This document shows positions 1-5,953 of a stretch of DNA of 35,782 bases, in pieces. The stretch comes from Streptomyces sp. SID5785 (GTDB lineage: Bacteria; Actinomycetota; Actinomycetes; Streptomycetales; Streptomycetaceae), in NCBI RefSeq assembly GCF_009870065.1, contig NZ_WWIA01000440.1, positions 1 through 35,782 on the forward strand, read 5' to 3'. Position 1 is the stretch's first letter. The number at the start of each line of letters is the position of its first letter. Made by a program: the position numbers and the translations under genes. The notes beneath the pieces are model-generated. The model searched no databases. It was given only the letters and a program-made list of their open reading frames with translations, and was not told the DNA's origin.

Positions 1-903
1 ACCGCCGGCGGCATCCGGGCCCCGCGGCGCGGCCTGCTGGCGGTCGTCGCGGTGGTCCTGCTCGTGCTGGGTGTCGGCACGGGCGTCTGGTACATCAACT
101 CGGGCCAGTTCACGAAGGTGCCCGCGCTCCTGACGAAGACGCAGGCGCAGGCGGAGCAGCGGCTGGAGGACGCGGGGCTGCAGGCGGGCACGACCCGCTT
201 CGCGTACAGCAGCACGTACGACCGCGGCACGGTCATGGCCACCGACCCCGAGCCGGGCGCCCGGATCCGGGACGACGGCACGGTGACGCTGACCGTCTCC
301 AAGGGCCCGAAGACCGTGAAGGTGCCCGACCTGAAGGGCACGCCGCTCGCCACCGCGCGCAGCGACCTGAAGGGGCGCGGCCTGGCGGCCGGGATGGTCA
401 CGAAGGCGTTCAGCGAGGAGATCGCCAAGGGGGCCGTCATCAGCACCGACCCCGAGGCGGGCACGACCCGTGACGCGGGCACCGCGGTGGCGCTCGTGGT
501 GTCCCGGGGCGCGCCGATCGACGTCCCGGACGTCACGGGCGAGTCCCAGCAGGACGCGGTCGCGGAGCTGGAGGAGGCCGGACTGCGGGCGGAGATCGCG
601 CCGCAGCGCGTCCAGTCCGACGAGGACAAGGGCGATGTGGCCGCGCAGTCACCGCACGACGGGGAGCTGGCCGAGGGCGACAAGGTGAAGCTGACGATCT
701 CCAAGGGCCCGCCCATGGTCGAGGTCCCGGACGTCACGGGCCTGAAGGTCGACGAGGCGCACGACAAGCTGGAGTCGGCGGGCTTCGAGGTCAAGGACGA
801 CCGCGGCATCCTGGGCCTGTTCGGTGACACGGTGAAGAGCCAGTCGGTCGAGGGCGGCGACGACGCCCCGAAGGGCTCGGAGATCACGATCACCATCCGC
901 TGA
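1..903 (+). CDS. PASTA-domain Ser/Thr protein kinase, C-terminal part (5' end outside window)
   Basis: The reading frame is open from base 1, so only the C-terminal part of the gene is present. A basic stretch (APRRG) is followed by one transmembrane helix (about bases 31-95, rich in V/L/A). Four PASTA repeats of about 66 residues follow, starting near bases 112, 313, 514 and 718. Each begins with a VP(D/A)LxG or VPDVTG motif and ends with an SKGP-like turn. This is the architecture of PknB/StkP-type kinases: cytosolic kinase, one membrane pass, extracellular PASTA domains that sense muropeptides or lipid II during wall growth. The kinase domain itself is not visible, so kinase identity rests on the PASTA array and membrane anchor. 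A PASTA-only or PBP protein is less likely because the array follows the anchor directly and ends the protein. The stop is at 901-903. Confidence 0.85.
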   Translation, partial: TAGGIRAPRRGLLAVVAVVLLVLGVGTGVWYINSGQFTKVPALLTKTQAQAEQRLEDAGLQAGTTRFAYSSTYDRGTVMATDPEPGARIRDDGTVTLTVSKGPKTVKVPDLKGTPLATARSDLKGRGLAAGMVTKAFSEEIAKGAVISTDPEAGTTRDAGTAVALVVSRGAPIDVPDVTGESQQDAVAELEEAGLRAEIAPQRVQSDEDKGDVAAQSPHDGELAEGDKVKLTISKGPPMVEVPDVTGLKVDEAHDKLESAGFEVKDDRGILGLFGDTVKSQSVEGGDDAPKGSEITITIR

Positions 904-948
904 ACCGCGCTGTCGGGCACCGCACGGGCGCGTGACACCCTTGGCCCG

Positions 949-1875
949 GTGAAGAGCAGCAGCACCGTGCCGAACACGCGCGGCCCGAGCAGTGTCCGCG
1001 ACGCGACCGCACCGGGCGTCACCCTCCGCAATCCGGTCGGCGGCCATGTGCCGGTGGCCGGAGGGCTGGCCTCGACAGGCCTGGCCTACGCGCGCGAGCT
1101 GGCCGCCGAGACGGTCCAGGTCTTCGTCGCCAACCCGCGCGGCTGGGCCACACCGGCGGGGAACCCGAAGCAGGACGAGGCGTTCCGCGCGCAGTGCGCC
1201 GAGGACGGCGTCCCCGCGTACGTCCACGCGCCGTACCTGATCAACTTCGGCTCGCACACCGAGGCGACCGTGGACCGGTCCGTGGACTCGCTGCGGCACT
1301 CGCTGCGCCGGGCCCGGGCGATCGGCGCGCTCGGCGTCGTCGTGCACACCGGCTCGGCGACCGGCGGCCGGCCGCGCGAGACGGCGCTGGCGCAGGTGCG
1401 TGAGCGGATGCTGCCGCTGCTGGACGAGCTGACCCACGACGACGACCCGTTCCTGCTGCTCGAGTCGACGGCGGGCCAGGGCTTCTCGCTGTGCTCGCGC
1501 ACCTGGGACTTCGGCCCGTACTTCGACGCCCTGGACCGCCATCCCAAGCTGGGCGTCTGTCTCGACACCTGCCACATCTTCGCCGCGGGCCACGACCTGA
1601 CGGGCGCGCACGGCATGCGGCAGACCCTGGACCTCCTGGTGGAGACGGTCGGCGAGGGCCGTCTGAAGCTGATCCACGCCAACGACTCCAAGGACGTCGT
1701 GGGCGCCCACAAGGACCGGCACGAGAACATCGGCTCGGGTCACATCGGTGCCGAGCCGTTCCGTGCGCTCATGGCTCATCCGGCGACGGCGGGCGTGCCG
1801 CTGATCATCGAGACGCCGGGCGGCAAGGAGGGGCACGCGGCGGACGTGGCCCGCCTCAAGAAGCTCCGCGGCTAG
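949..1875 (+). CDS. nfo: Endonuclease IV (AP endonuclease, Nfo)
   Basis: This is a TIM-barrel AP endonuclease that nicks DNA 5' of abasic sites in base-excision repair. The trinuclear zinc ligands of the family are all present: VHTGS (His), LLESTAGQG (Glu), CLDTCHIFAAGHD (Asp and His), HANDSK (His), KDRHENIG (Asp-x-His) and IIETPGG (Glu). The core begins at NPVGGHVPVAGGLA, about 28 residues into the frame. The N-terminus is therefore uncertain: GTG 949 has no clear ribosome-binding site and GTG 967 is an alternative. It lies 45 bp after the PASTA kinase gene on the same strand, with no functional link evident. The usual bacterial length is about 280-300 residues; this frame gives 308. Confidence 0.9.
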   Translation: MKSSSTVPNTRGPSSVRDATAPGVTLRNPVGGHVPVAGGLASTGLAYARELAAETVQVFVANPRGWATPAGNPKQDEAFRAQCAEDGVPAYVHAPYLINFGSHTEATVDRSVDSLRHSLRRARAIGALGVVVHTGSATGGRPRETALAQVRERMLPLLDELTHDDDPFLLLESTAGQGFSLCSRTWDFGPYFDALDRHPKLGVCLDTCHIFAAGHDLTGAHGMRQTLDLLVETVGEGRLKLIHANDSKDVVGAHKDRHENIGSGHIGAEPFRALMAHPATAGVPLIIETPGGKEGHAADVARLKKLRG

Positions 1876-1928
1876 GGCGGTCACACAGAAGAGAAGCGCG
1901 CCGGAGAACGGAAGAACAGGAGACGGGA

Positions 1929-1945
1929 ATACCCCCAGGGGGTAT
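1929..1945 (+). promoter_or_regulatory. CsoR-like palindromic operator over the DUF4396 promoter
   Basis: ATACCCCC-A-GGGGGTAT is a perfect inverted repeat with 8-bp arms and a 1-bp centre. Runs of C and G flanked by ATA/TAT are the hallmark of CsoR/RcnR-family sites (copper, nickel or cobalt derepression). A -10-like TATGGT (1945-1950) abuts the right arm, so a bound repressor would cover the -35/-10 region. The DUF4396 ATG lies 46 bp further on, after a GGGGGAA ribosome-binding site. The palindrome is seen directly; assignment to CsoR rests on similarity to known actinobacterial sites. Confidence 0.7.
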
Positions 1946-1991
1946 ATGGTTCACACTGTCGGCAGGAACCGCTCCGGACACTGGGGGAACC

Positions 1992-2510
1992 ATGCAGCAC
2001 GGGACGCACGCCGGCCACGACCACAGCGCGCACGGGCACGAGCACCACGGGCCGGGCCACGGCGGCACGGGGCGGGTCAGCTGGGCCACGGCCGCGCAGG
2101 CGACGCTGCACTGCCTCATCGGCTGCGCCATCGGCGAGGTGCTCGGCATGGTCGTCGGCACCGCACTCGGCTGGGGCAACCTGCCGACGATGGTCCTCGC
2201 GATCGCGCTCGCGTTCCTCTTCGGCTACTCGCTCACCCTGCGCGGTGTACTCAAGGCGGGCCTGGACCTCAAGGCAGCCTTCCGGGTCGCGCTCGCCGCG
2301 GACACCCTGTCGATCGCGGTCATGGAACTGATCGACAACGGCGTGATCGCCCTGTGGCCGGACGCCATGGACGCGCACCTGTCGGACGGCCTGTTCTGGG
2401 GCGCGCTGGCCGCGTCCCTCGCGCTCGCCTTCGCCGTCACGACGCCGGTGAACCGCTGGATGATCGGCCGCGGCAAGGGGCACGCGGTGGTGCACCAGTA
2501 CCACCACTGA
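1992..2510 (+). CDS. His-rich DUF4396 membrane protein, probable metal homeostasis
   Basis: The 172-residue protein opens with a histidine-rich tail: nine His in the first 23 residues, in HxH, HxHH and GHDH patterns. Four hydrophobic helices follow: about 34-58 (containing HCLIGC), 62-85, 91-115 and 130-155. The C-terminus is also His-bearing (VVHQYHH). This matches the uncharacterised DUF4396 family. The first helix carries a Cys pair (HCxxxC) that could coordinate metal within the membrane. The start is ATG 1992, preceded by GGGGGAAC; a longer in-frame extension overlaps nfo and is not supported. The palindromic operator upstream points to derepression by copper or a similar cation. I infer a role in metal binding, export or buffering; the sequence does not show the direction of transport. 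The gene converges on the oxidoreductase gene with 58 bp between the stops. Confidence 0.75.
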   Translation: MQHGTHAGHDHSAHGHEHHGPGHGGTGRVSWATAAQATLHCLIGCAIGEVLGMVVGTALGWGNLPTMVLAIALAFLFGYSLTLRGVLKAGLDLKAAFRVALAADTLSIAVMELIDNGVIALWPDAMDAHLSDGLFWGALAASLALAFAVTTPVNRWMIGRGKGHAVVHQYHH

Positions 2511-2568
2511 CCACGCGCGGCAGCAGGACCGGTCAGGCCCCGGCCAGGACAGGCCAGAGGTGGTCAGG

Positions 2569-3201
2569 CTAGAGCTCGGGGCCTTCCCCGGGCTCTTCCT
2601 GGTAGGAGTAGCGCTGCTCGCGCCACGGATCACCCACGTTGTGGTACCCGCGCTCCTCCCAGAAGCCGCGCCGGTCCGCGGTCATGTACTCGACGCCGCG
2701 CACCCACTTCGGCCCTTTCCAGGCGTACAGGTGCGGGACGACGAGGCGCAGCGGGAAGCCGTGCTCGGCGGTGAGCAGCTCGCCACCCTTGTGCGTGGCG
2801 AAGATGGTGCGCTCGTCCGCGAAGTCGGCCAGCCGCAGGTTCGAGCTGAAGCCGTACTCGGCCCAGACCATGACATGGGTGACGCCGGGGGCGGGCGGGG
2901 CGAGGTCGAGGATCGTGGAGGCGCGCACACCGCCCCATTCGGCGCCGAGCATGCTGAACTTCGTCACGCAGTGCAGGTCGCCCACGACCGTCGCGTACGG
3001 CAGAGCGGAGAACTCCTCGTGGTTCCAGCAGTGCTTGTCGCCGTCGGCCGTCGATCCGAAGACCCTGAACTCCCAGCGCTCGGGCCGGAACTTGGGCACG
3101 GGCCCGTAGTGCGTGACGGGCCAGCCGCGCTGGAGGCGCTGCCCCGGCGGAAGCTCCGGTTGCACTGCTCCCCCAGACTCGCGACCCACCGGATGACCCA
3201 T
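2569..3201 (-). CDS. Sulfite oxidase-like (MsrP/YedY-type) molybdopterin oxidoreductase, cytosolic
   Basis: This 210-residue protein has the oxidoreductase molybdopterin-binding fold. The key motif is DLHCVTKFS, whose Cys is the expected molybdenum ligand. It also has a WEFRVFG entry strand, an EHGFPLRLVVPHLYAWKG segment and a C-terminal Trp/Tyr-rich tail (GFWEERGYHNVGDPW), all usual in this family. There is no Tat signal and no dimerisation domain, so it should be a small cytosolic member. Its substrate is unknown. ATG 3201 is preferred: GGAGG lies only one base upstream, but AGGA is at a better distance, and residues further upstream look non-coding. It diverges from bfr across a 172-bp gap. 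Confidence 0.8.
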   Translation of the reverse strand: MGHPVGRESGGAVQPELPPGQRLQRGWPVTHYGPVPKFRPERWEFRVFGSTADGDKHCWNHEEFSALPYATVVGDLHCVTKFSMLGAEWGGVRASTILDLAPPAPGVTHVMVWAEYGFSSNLRLADFADERTIFATHKGGELLTAEHGFPLRLVVPHLYAWKGPKWVRGVEYMTADRRGFWEERGYHNVGDPWREQRYSYQEEPGEGPEL

Positions 3202-3373
3202 GCCTCCATCCTGACAGACCCCGGGCAGTGGCCATGACCACACGGCGCCCGACGACCGCAGTCGATCATGGATCCGGGCAACTCCTACTAAGCGTGCACT
3301 TACTGGACGCGTTTCGGCGCCAGTGCAAGGATGCGCGGACCTGCCCAGTCACCGCTTGGAAGGAGCCTCTGCG

Positions 3374-3853
3374 ATGCAGGGCGACCCCGAGGTCATCGAA
3401 TTTCTCAACGAGCAGCTGACGGCCGAGCTCACGGCCATCAACCAGTACTTCCTGCACGCCAAGATGCAGGAGAACTTCGGCTGGACGAAGCTCGCGAAGT
3501 ACACGCGCTCCGAGTCGATCGACGAGATGAAGCACGCGGAGGTGCTCACCGACCGGATCCTGTTCCTGGACGGGCTGCCCAACTACCAGCGGCTCTTCCA
3601 CGTCCGGGTCGGGCAGTCGGTCACGGAGATGTTCCAGGCGGACCGGCAGATCGAGGTCGAGGCCATCGACCGGCTGAAGCGGGGCATCGAGGTGATGCGC
3701 GCGAAGGGCGACATCACGTCCGCGAACATCTTCGAGTCGATCCTCGAGGACGAGGAGCACCACATCGACTACCTGGACACGCAGCTGGAGCTGGTGGAGA
3801 AGCTCGGCGAGCCGCTCTATCTCGCCCAGGTCATCGAGCAGCCGGAGAGCTGA
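3374..3853 (+). CDS. bfr: Bacterioferritin
   Basis: This 159-residue protein is a full-length, heme-binding 24-mer iron-storage ferritin. All ferroxidase ligands are in the family positions: Glu18, Glu51, His54, Glu94, Glu127 and His130. The inter-subunit heme ligand Met52 is present in DEMKHAE. GGAAGGAG lies 8 bases before ATG 3374, which fixes the start. The partner ferredoxin gene bfd lies just downstream on the opposite strand (40 bp between stops). The pair therefore covers iron loading and release. The 172-bp divergent region upstream contains a loose ACTGG/CCAGT inverted repeat (about 3300-3326), but no iron box that I can recognise. Confidence 0.95.
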   Translation: MQGDPEVIEFLNEQLTAELTAINQYFLHAKMQENFGWTKLAKYTRSESIDEMKHAEVLTDRILFLDGLPNYQRLFHVRVGQSVTEMFQADRQIEVEAIDRLKRGIEVMRAKGDITSANIFESILEDEEHHIDYLDTQLELVEKLGEPLYLAQVIEQPES

Positions 3854-3892
3854 CCACAGCCGGGAAGCCGACCCAGACCGACTCAGGCCGCC

Positions 3893-4132
3893 TCAGGCCG
3901 CCTCGGGCAGCTCGGCCTGCGGGGCGAGCGCGACCGCGCTGCCTCCCTGGTCGACGAGCTCGCGGCGGGGGCACGCGCCCCGGCCGAGCAGCGCCTGGAT
4001 GCGCCGCACGCACGAGCCGCAGTCGGTGCCGGCCTTGCAGGCCGACGCGATCTGGCGGGGGGTGCAGGCGCCGTCCTCCGCGTGCCGCTTGACCTGCGCC
4101 TCGGTGACTCCGAAACAGTTGCAGACGTACAC
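3893..4132 (-). CDS. bfd: Bacterioferritin-associated ferredoxin (Bfd)
   Basis: This is a 79-residue [2Fe-2S] protein. Ligand cysteines are C4 and C6 (VCNCFGVTE) and C38 and C41 (DCGSC), the Bfd-type CxC/CxxC arrangement. Extra cysteines occur at 23, 32 and near residue 54 (GACPRRE). Bfd donates electrons to the heme of bacterioferritin to reduce and mobilise stored iron. The start is GTG 4132 with GGGAGG nine bases upstream. The C-terminal 25 residues are Ala-rich and not part of the fold. The gene faces bfr and has an iron box about 50 bp before its start, consistent with induction when iron is scarce. Confidence 0.93.
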   Translation of the reverse strand: MYVCNCFGVTEAQVKRHAEDGACTPRQIASACKAGTDCGSCVRRIQALLGRGACPRRELVDQGGSAVALAPQAELPEAA

Positions 4133-4184
4133 GCGGGTTCACCTCCCGGTCGGGACTCGTCGATGGCGCCGTCCCGTGGATCGG

Positions 4185-4203
4185 TGAGGCTTACCTAACC
4201 TTA
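4185..4203 (-). promoter_or_regulatory. Iron box (DmdR/IdeR/DtxR type) upstream of bfd
   Basis: On the bfd strand the site reads TAAGGTTAGGTAAGCCTCA. It matches the 19-bp actinobacterial iron-box consensus TTAGGTTAGGCTAACCTAA at 14 positions, with the left half-site nearly perfect. It sits 53-71 bp upstream of the bfd GTG, a promoter-overlapping position. Expected behaviour is repression by Fe-loaded DmdR1/IdeR and release in iron starvation. Confidence 0.7.
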
Positions 4204-4227
4204 CCCGGAGGGCCGGGAGCGCAAAAG

Positions 4228-4268
4228 TGCCGTGGGGCGCGGATCGCTGTGATCCGCGCCCCACGGCA
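4228..4268 (-). terminator. Strong intrinsic terminator after aroH
   Basis: An 18-bp perfect stem (4228-4245 with 4251-4268) has a 5-base loop. Read on the aroH strand it is followed by a short T run (ACTTTTG). It lies 21 bp beyond the aroH stop and shields the bfd promoter from read-through. Confidence 0.85.
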
Positions 4269-4289
4269 CATGTGGCGATGCTCCGGGTC

Positions 4290-5642
4290 CTACTGGTCGC
4301 GGTACATCTCCGCCACCAGGAAGGCCAGGTCGAGCGACTGGCTGCGGTTGAGCCGCGGGTCGCAGGCCGTCTCGTAGCGCTGGTGCAGGTCGTCGACGAA
4401 GATCTCGTCGCCGCCGCCCACGCACTCGGTGACGTCGTCACCGGTGAGCTCGACGTGGATGCCGCCCGGGTGGGTGCCGAGCTCCTTGTGGACCTCGAAG
4501 AAGCCCTTGACCTCGTCGAGCACGTCGTCGAAGCGGCGGGTCTTGTGGCCCGAGGCCGCCTCGTACGTGTTGCCGTGCATCGGGTCGGTGATCCAGGCGA
4601 CGGTCGCGCCGGAGGCGGTGACCTTCTCGACCAGCTCGGGCAGCTTGTCGCGGACCTTGTCGGCGCCCATGCGGACGATGAAGGTCAGCCGGCCGGGCTC
4701 GCGGTCGGGGTCGAGGCGCTCGATGTACTGGAGCGCCTCCTCGGCCGTCGTCGTCGGGCCGAGCTTGATGCCGATCGGGTTGCGGATCTTGGAGGCGAAC
4801 TCGATGTGCGCGTGGTCGAGCTGACGGGTGCGCTCACCGATCCAGACCATGTGGCCGGACACGTCGTACAGGTTGCCCGTGCGCGAGTCGACGCGGGTCA
4901 GGGCCGACTCGTAGTCGAGCAGCAGCGCCTCGTGCGAGGAGTAGAACTCGACGGCCTGGAACTCGGCAGGGTCGGTGCCGCAGGCGCGCATGAAGTTCAG
5001 CGCGTTGTCGATCTCGCGCGCCAGCTGCTCGTAGCGCTGGCCCGAGGGGGACGACTTCACGAAGTCCTGGTTCCAGGCGTGCACCTGGCGCAGGTCGGCG
5101 TAGCCACCGGTGGTGAAGGCGCGCACCAGGTTGAGCGTCGAGGCGGACGCGTTGTACATCCGCTTCAGGCGCTCGGGGTCCGGGACGCGGGCGGCCTCGG
5201 TGAAGTCGAAGCCGTTGACGGAGTCGCCGCGGTAGGTCGGCAGGGTCACGCCGTCGCGGGTCTCGGTCCCCTTGGAGCGCGGCTTGGAGTACTGGCCCGC
5301 GATGCGGCCGACCTTCACGACGGGCACGGAGGCCGCGTACGTGAGGACGGCGCTCATCTGCAGGAGCGTCTTGAGCTTCGCCCGGATGTGATCCGCGCTG
5401 ACGGCGTCGAAGGCCTCGGCGCAGTCGCCGCCCTGGAGCAGGAACGCCTCGCCACGGGCGACGGCTCCCATCCGGGCGCGCAGCTGGTCGCACTCACCGG
5501 CGAAGACCAGCGGCGGATACGTCTCGAGCTCGGCGATCACATCGCGCAGAGCCTCGGCATCCGGGTACTCGGGCTGCTGCGCCGCGGGCAGGTCTCGCCA
5601 GGTGTTGCCAGCGCTTGCGCTGGTCTTAGCGTTCACGGTCAC
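4290..5642 (-). CDS. aroH: Class II 3-deoxy-7-phosphoheptulonate (DAHP) synthase
   Basis: The protein condenses phosphoenolpyruvate and erythrose 4-phosphate into DAHP, the first step of the shikimate pathway. Its 450 residues fit the plant/actinobacterial class II enzyme. Metal ligands are visible: Cys74 in LLQGGDCAEAF, the His of DPMHGNT, the Glu of GGIHVELTG and the Asp of ACDPRLNRSQ. Phosphate-binding stretches include GQYSKPRS, LPTYRGD and RMGADKVRDKLP. The start is GTG 5642 (MTVNAKTS, the form usual in Streptomyces). A second GTG lies at 5636, and the longer frame upstream is non-coding. No Shine-Dalgarno sequence is evident, but a TAATGT -10 box lies exactly 7 bases upstream, suggesting a leaderless mRNA. 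It diverges from the trp leader/trpEG unit. Confidence 0.95.
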   Translation of the reverse strand: MTVNAKTSASAGNTWRDLPAAQQPEYPDAEALRDVIAELETYPPLVFAGECDQLRARMGAVARGEAFLLQGGDCAEAFDAVSADHIRAKLKTLLQMSAVLTYAASVPVVKVGRIAGQYSKPRSKGTETRDGVTLPTYRGDSVNGFDFTEAARVPDPERLKRMYNASASTLNLVRAFTTGGYADLRQVHAWNQDFVKSSPSGQRYEQLAREIDNALNFMRACGTDPAEFQAVEFYSSHEALLLDYESALTRVDSRTGNLYDVSGHMVWIGERTRQLDHAHIEFASKIRNPIGIKLGPTTTAEEALQYIERLDPDREPGRLTFIVRMGADKVRDKLPELVEKVTASGATVAWITDPMHGNTYEAASGHKTRRFDDVLDEVKGFFEVHKELGTHPGGIHVELTGDDVTECVGGGDEIFVDDLHQRYETACDPRLNRSQSLDLAFLVAEMYRDQ

Positions 5643-5649
5643 CTCGACA

Positions 5650-5655
5650 ACATTA
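5650..5655 (-). promoter_or_regulatory. Predicted -10 box of aroH (leaderless start)
   Basis: On the minus strand TAATGT is followed by 7 bases and then the GTG initiation codon at 5642. That spacing would place the transcription start at or next to the start codon. No convincing -35 hexamer is seen. Confidence 0.45.
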
Positions 5656-5753
5656 CGGGGTCGCGCCGACCGTCCATTCCGCCGCTCATCTTTTGAGACG
5701 GCCGGTTCACACGAGAGCGGGCGGGCGGCGCCCCGGACGGCCCGGAGTTCGGG

Positions 5754-5759
5754 TACGGT
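5754..5759 (+). promoter_or_regulatory. Predicted -10 box of the trp leader transcript
   Basis: TACGGT lies 7 bases before the ATG of the leader peptide at 5767, so the leader peptide is probably translated from a leaderless transcript. The -35 region is weak. It shares a 124-bp divergent intergenic region with the aroH promoter. Confidence 0.5.
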
Positions 5760-5766
5760 GACGTCC

Positions 5767-5826
5767 ATGTTCGCGCAGCTTCTGCACCGCACCTGGTGGT
5801 GGACCGCACATCCGGCGGCCCACTGA
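5767..5826 (+). CDS. trp operon leader peptide (three consecutive Trp codons)
   Basis: This 19-residue ORF reads MFAQLLHRTWWWTAHPAAH. TGGTGGTGG at 5794-5802 encodes Trp10-12. Three adjacent codons for the rarest amino acid, immediately before a terminator and a trpEG gene, define a ribosome-mediated attenuator leader. A His codon precedes the Trp run and others follow; these are unlikely to matter. No Shine-Dalgarno sequence lies upstream, and the -10 box 7 bases before the ATG suggests leaderless translation. A comparable trpE(G) attenuator has been described in S. venezuelae. Confidence 0.9.
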   Translation: MFAQLLHRTWWWTAHPAAH

Positions 5827-5879
5827 CTGCGCGTACCCGAGTCCGCGAAGGCCGCCCGAGGGGCGGCCTTCCGTGTTTT
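5814..5879 (+). terminator. Trp attenuator: antiterminator arm and intrinsic terminator
   Basis: The terminator is a perfect 11-bp stem (5847-5857 with 5861-5871, 3-base loop) followed by TTTT at 5876-5879. An upstream GGCGGCC (5814-5820) is complementary to GGCCGCC (5850-5856) within the 5' terminator arm. It can therefore form a competing antiterminator. GGCGGCC starts 11 bases after the last Trp codon, so a ribosome stalled at Trp10-12 would leave it free, whereas a ribosome reaching the stop at 5824-5826 would cover it. This fits classical transcription attenuation of trpEG. Confidence 0.85.
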
Positions 5880-5953
5880 CGAGTGTTGCGGCACCGGCAC
5901 CGGCTGTTCCTCCCGAACCCCCGCTCTCCTGAAGCGCTCCGGAAGGACAGCCC

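Noticed and set aside
3202-3373. Iron box or other known operator in the bfr promoter region
   Set aside because: Only a loose ACTGG/CCAGT inverted repeat with unequal arms; no match to an iron-box consensus.
4227-5696. 489-codon plus-strand frame opposite aroH
   Set aside because: Val/Leu/Asp-rich mirror of the aroH codons with no recognisable domain.
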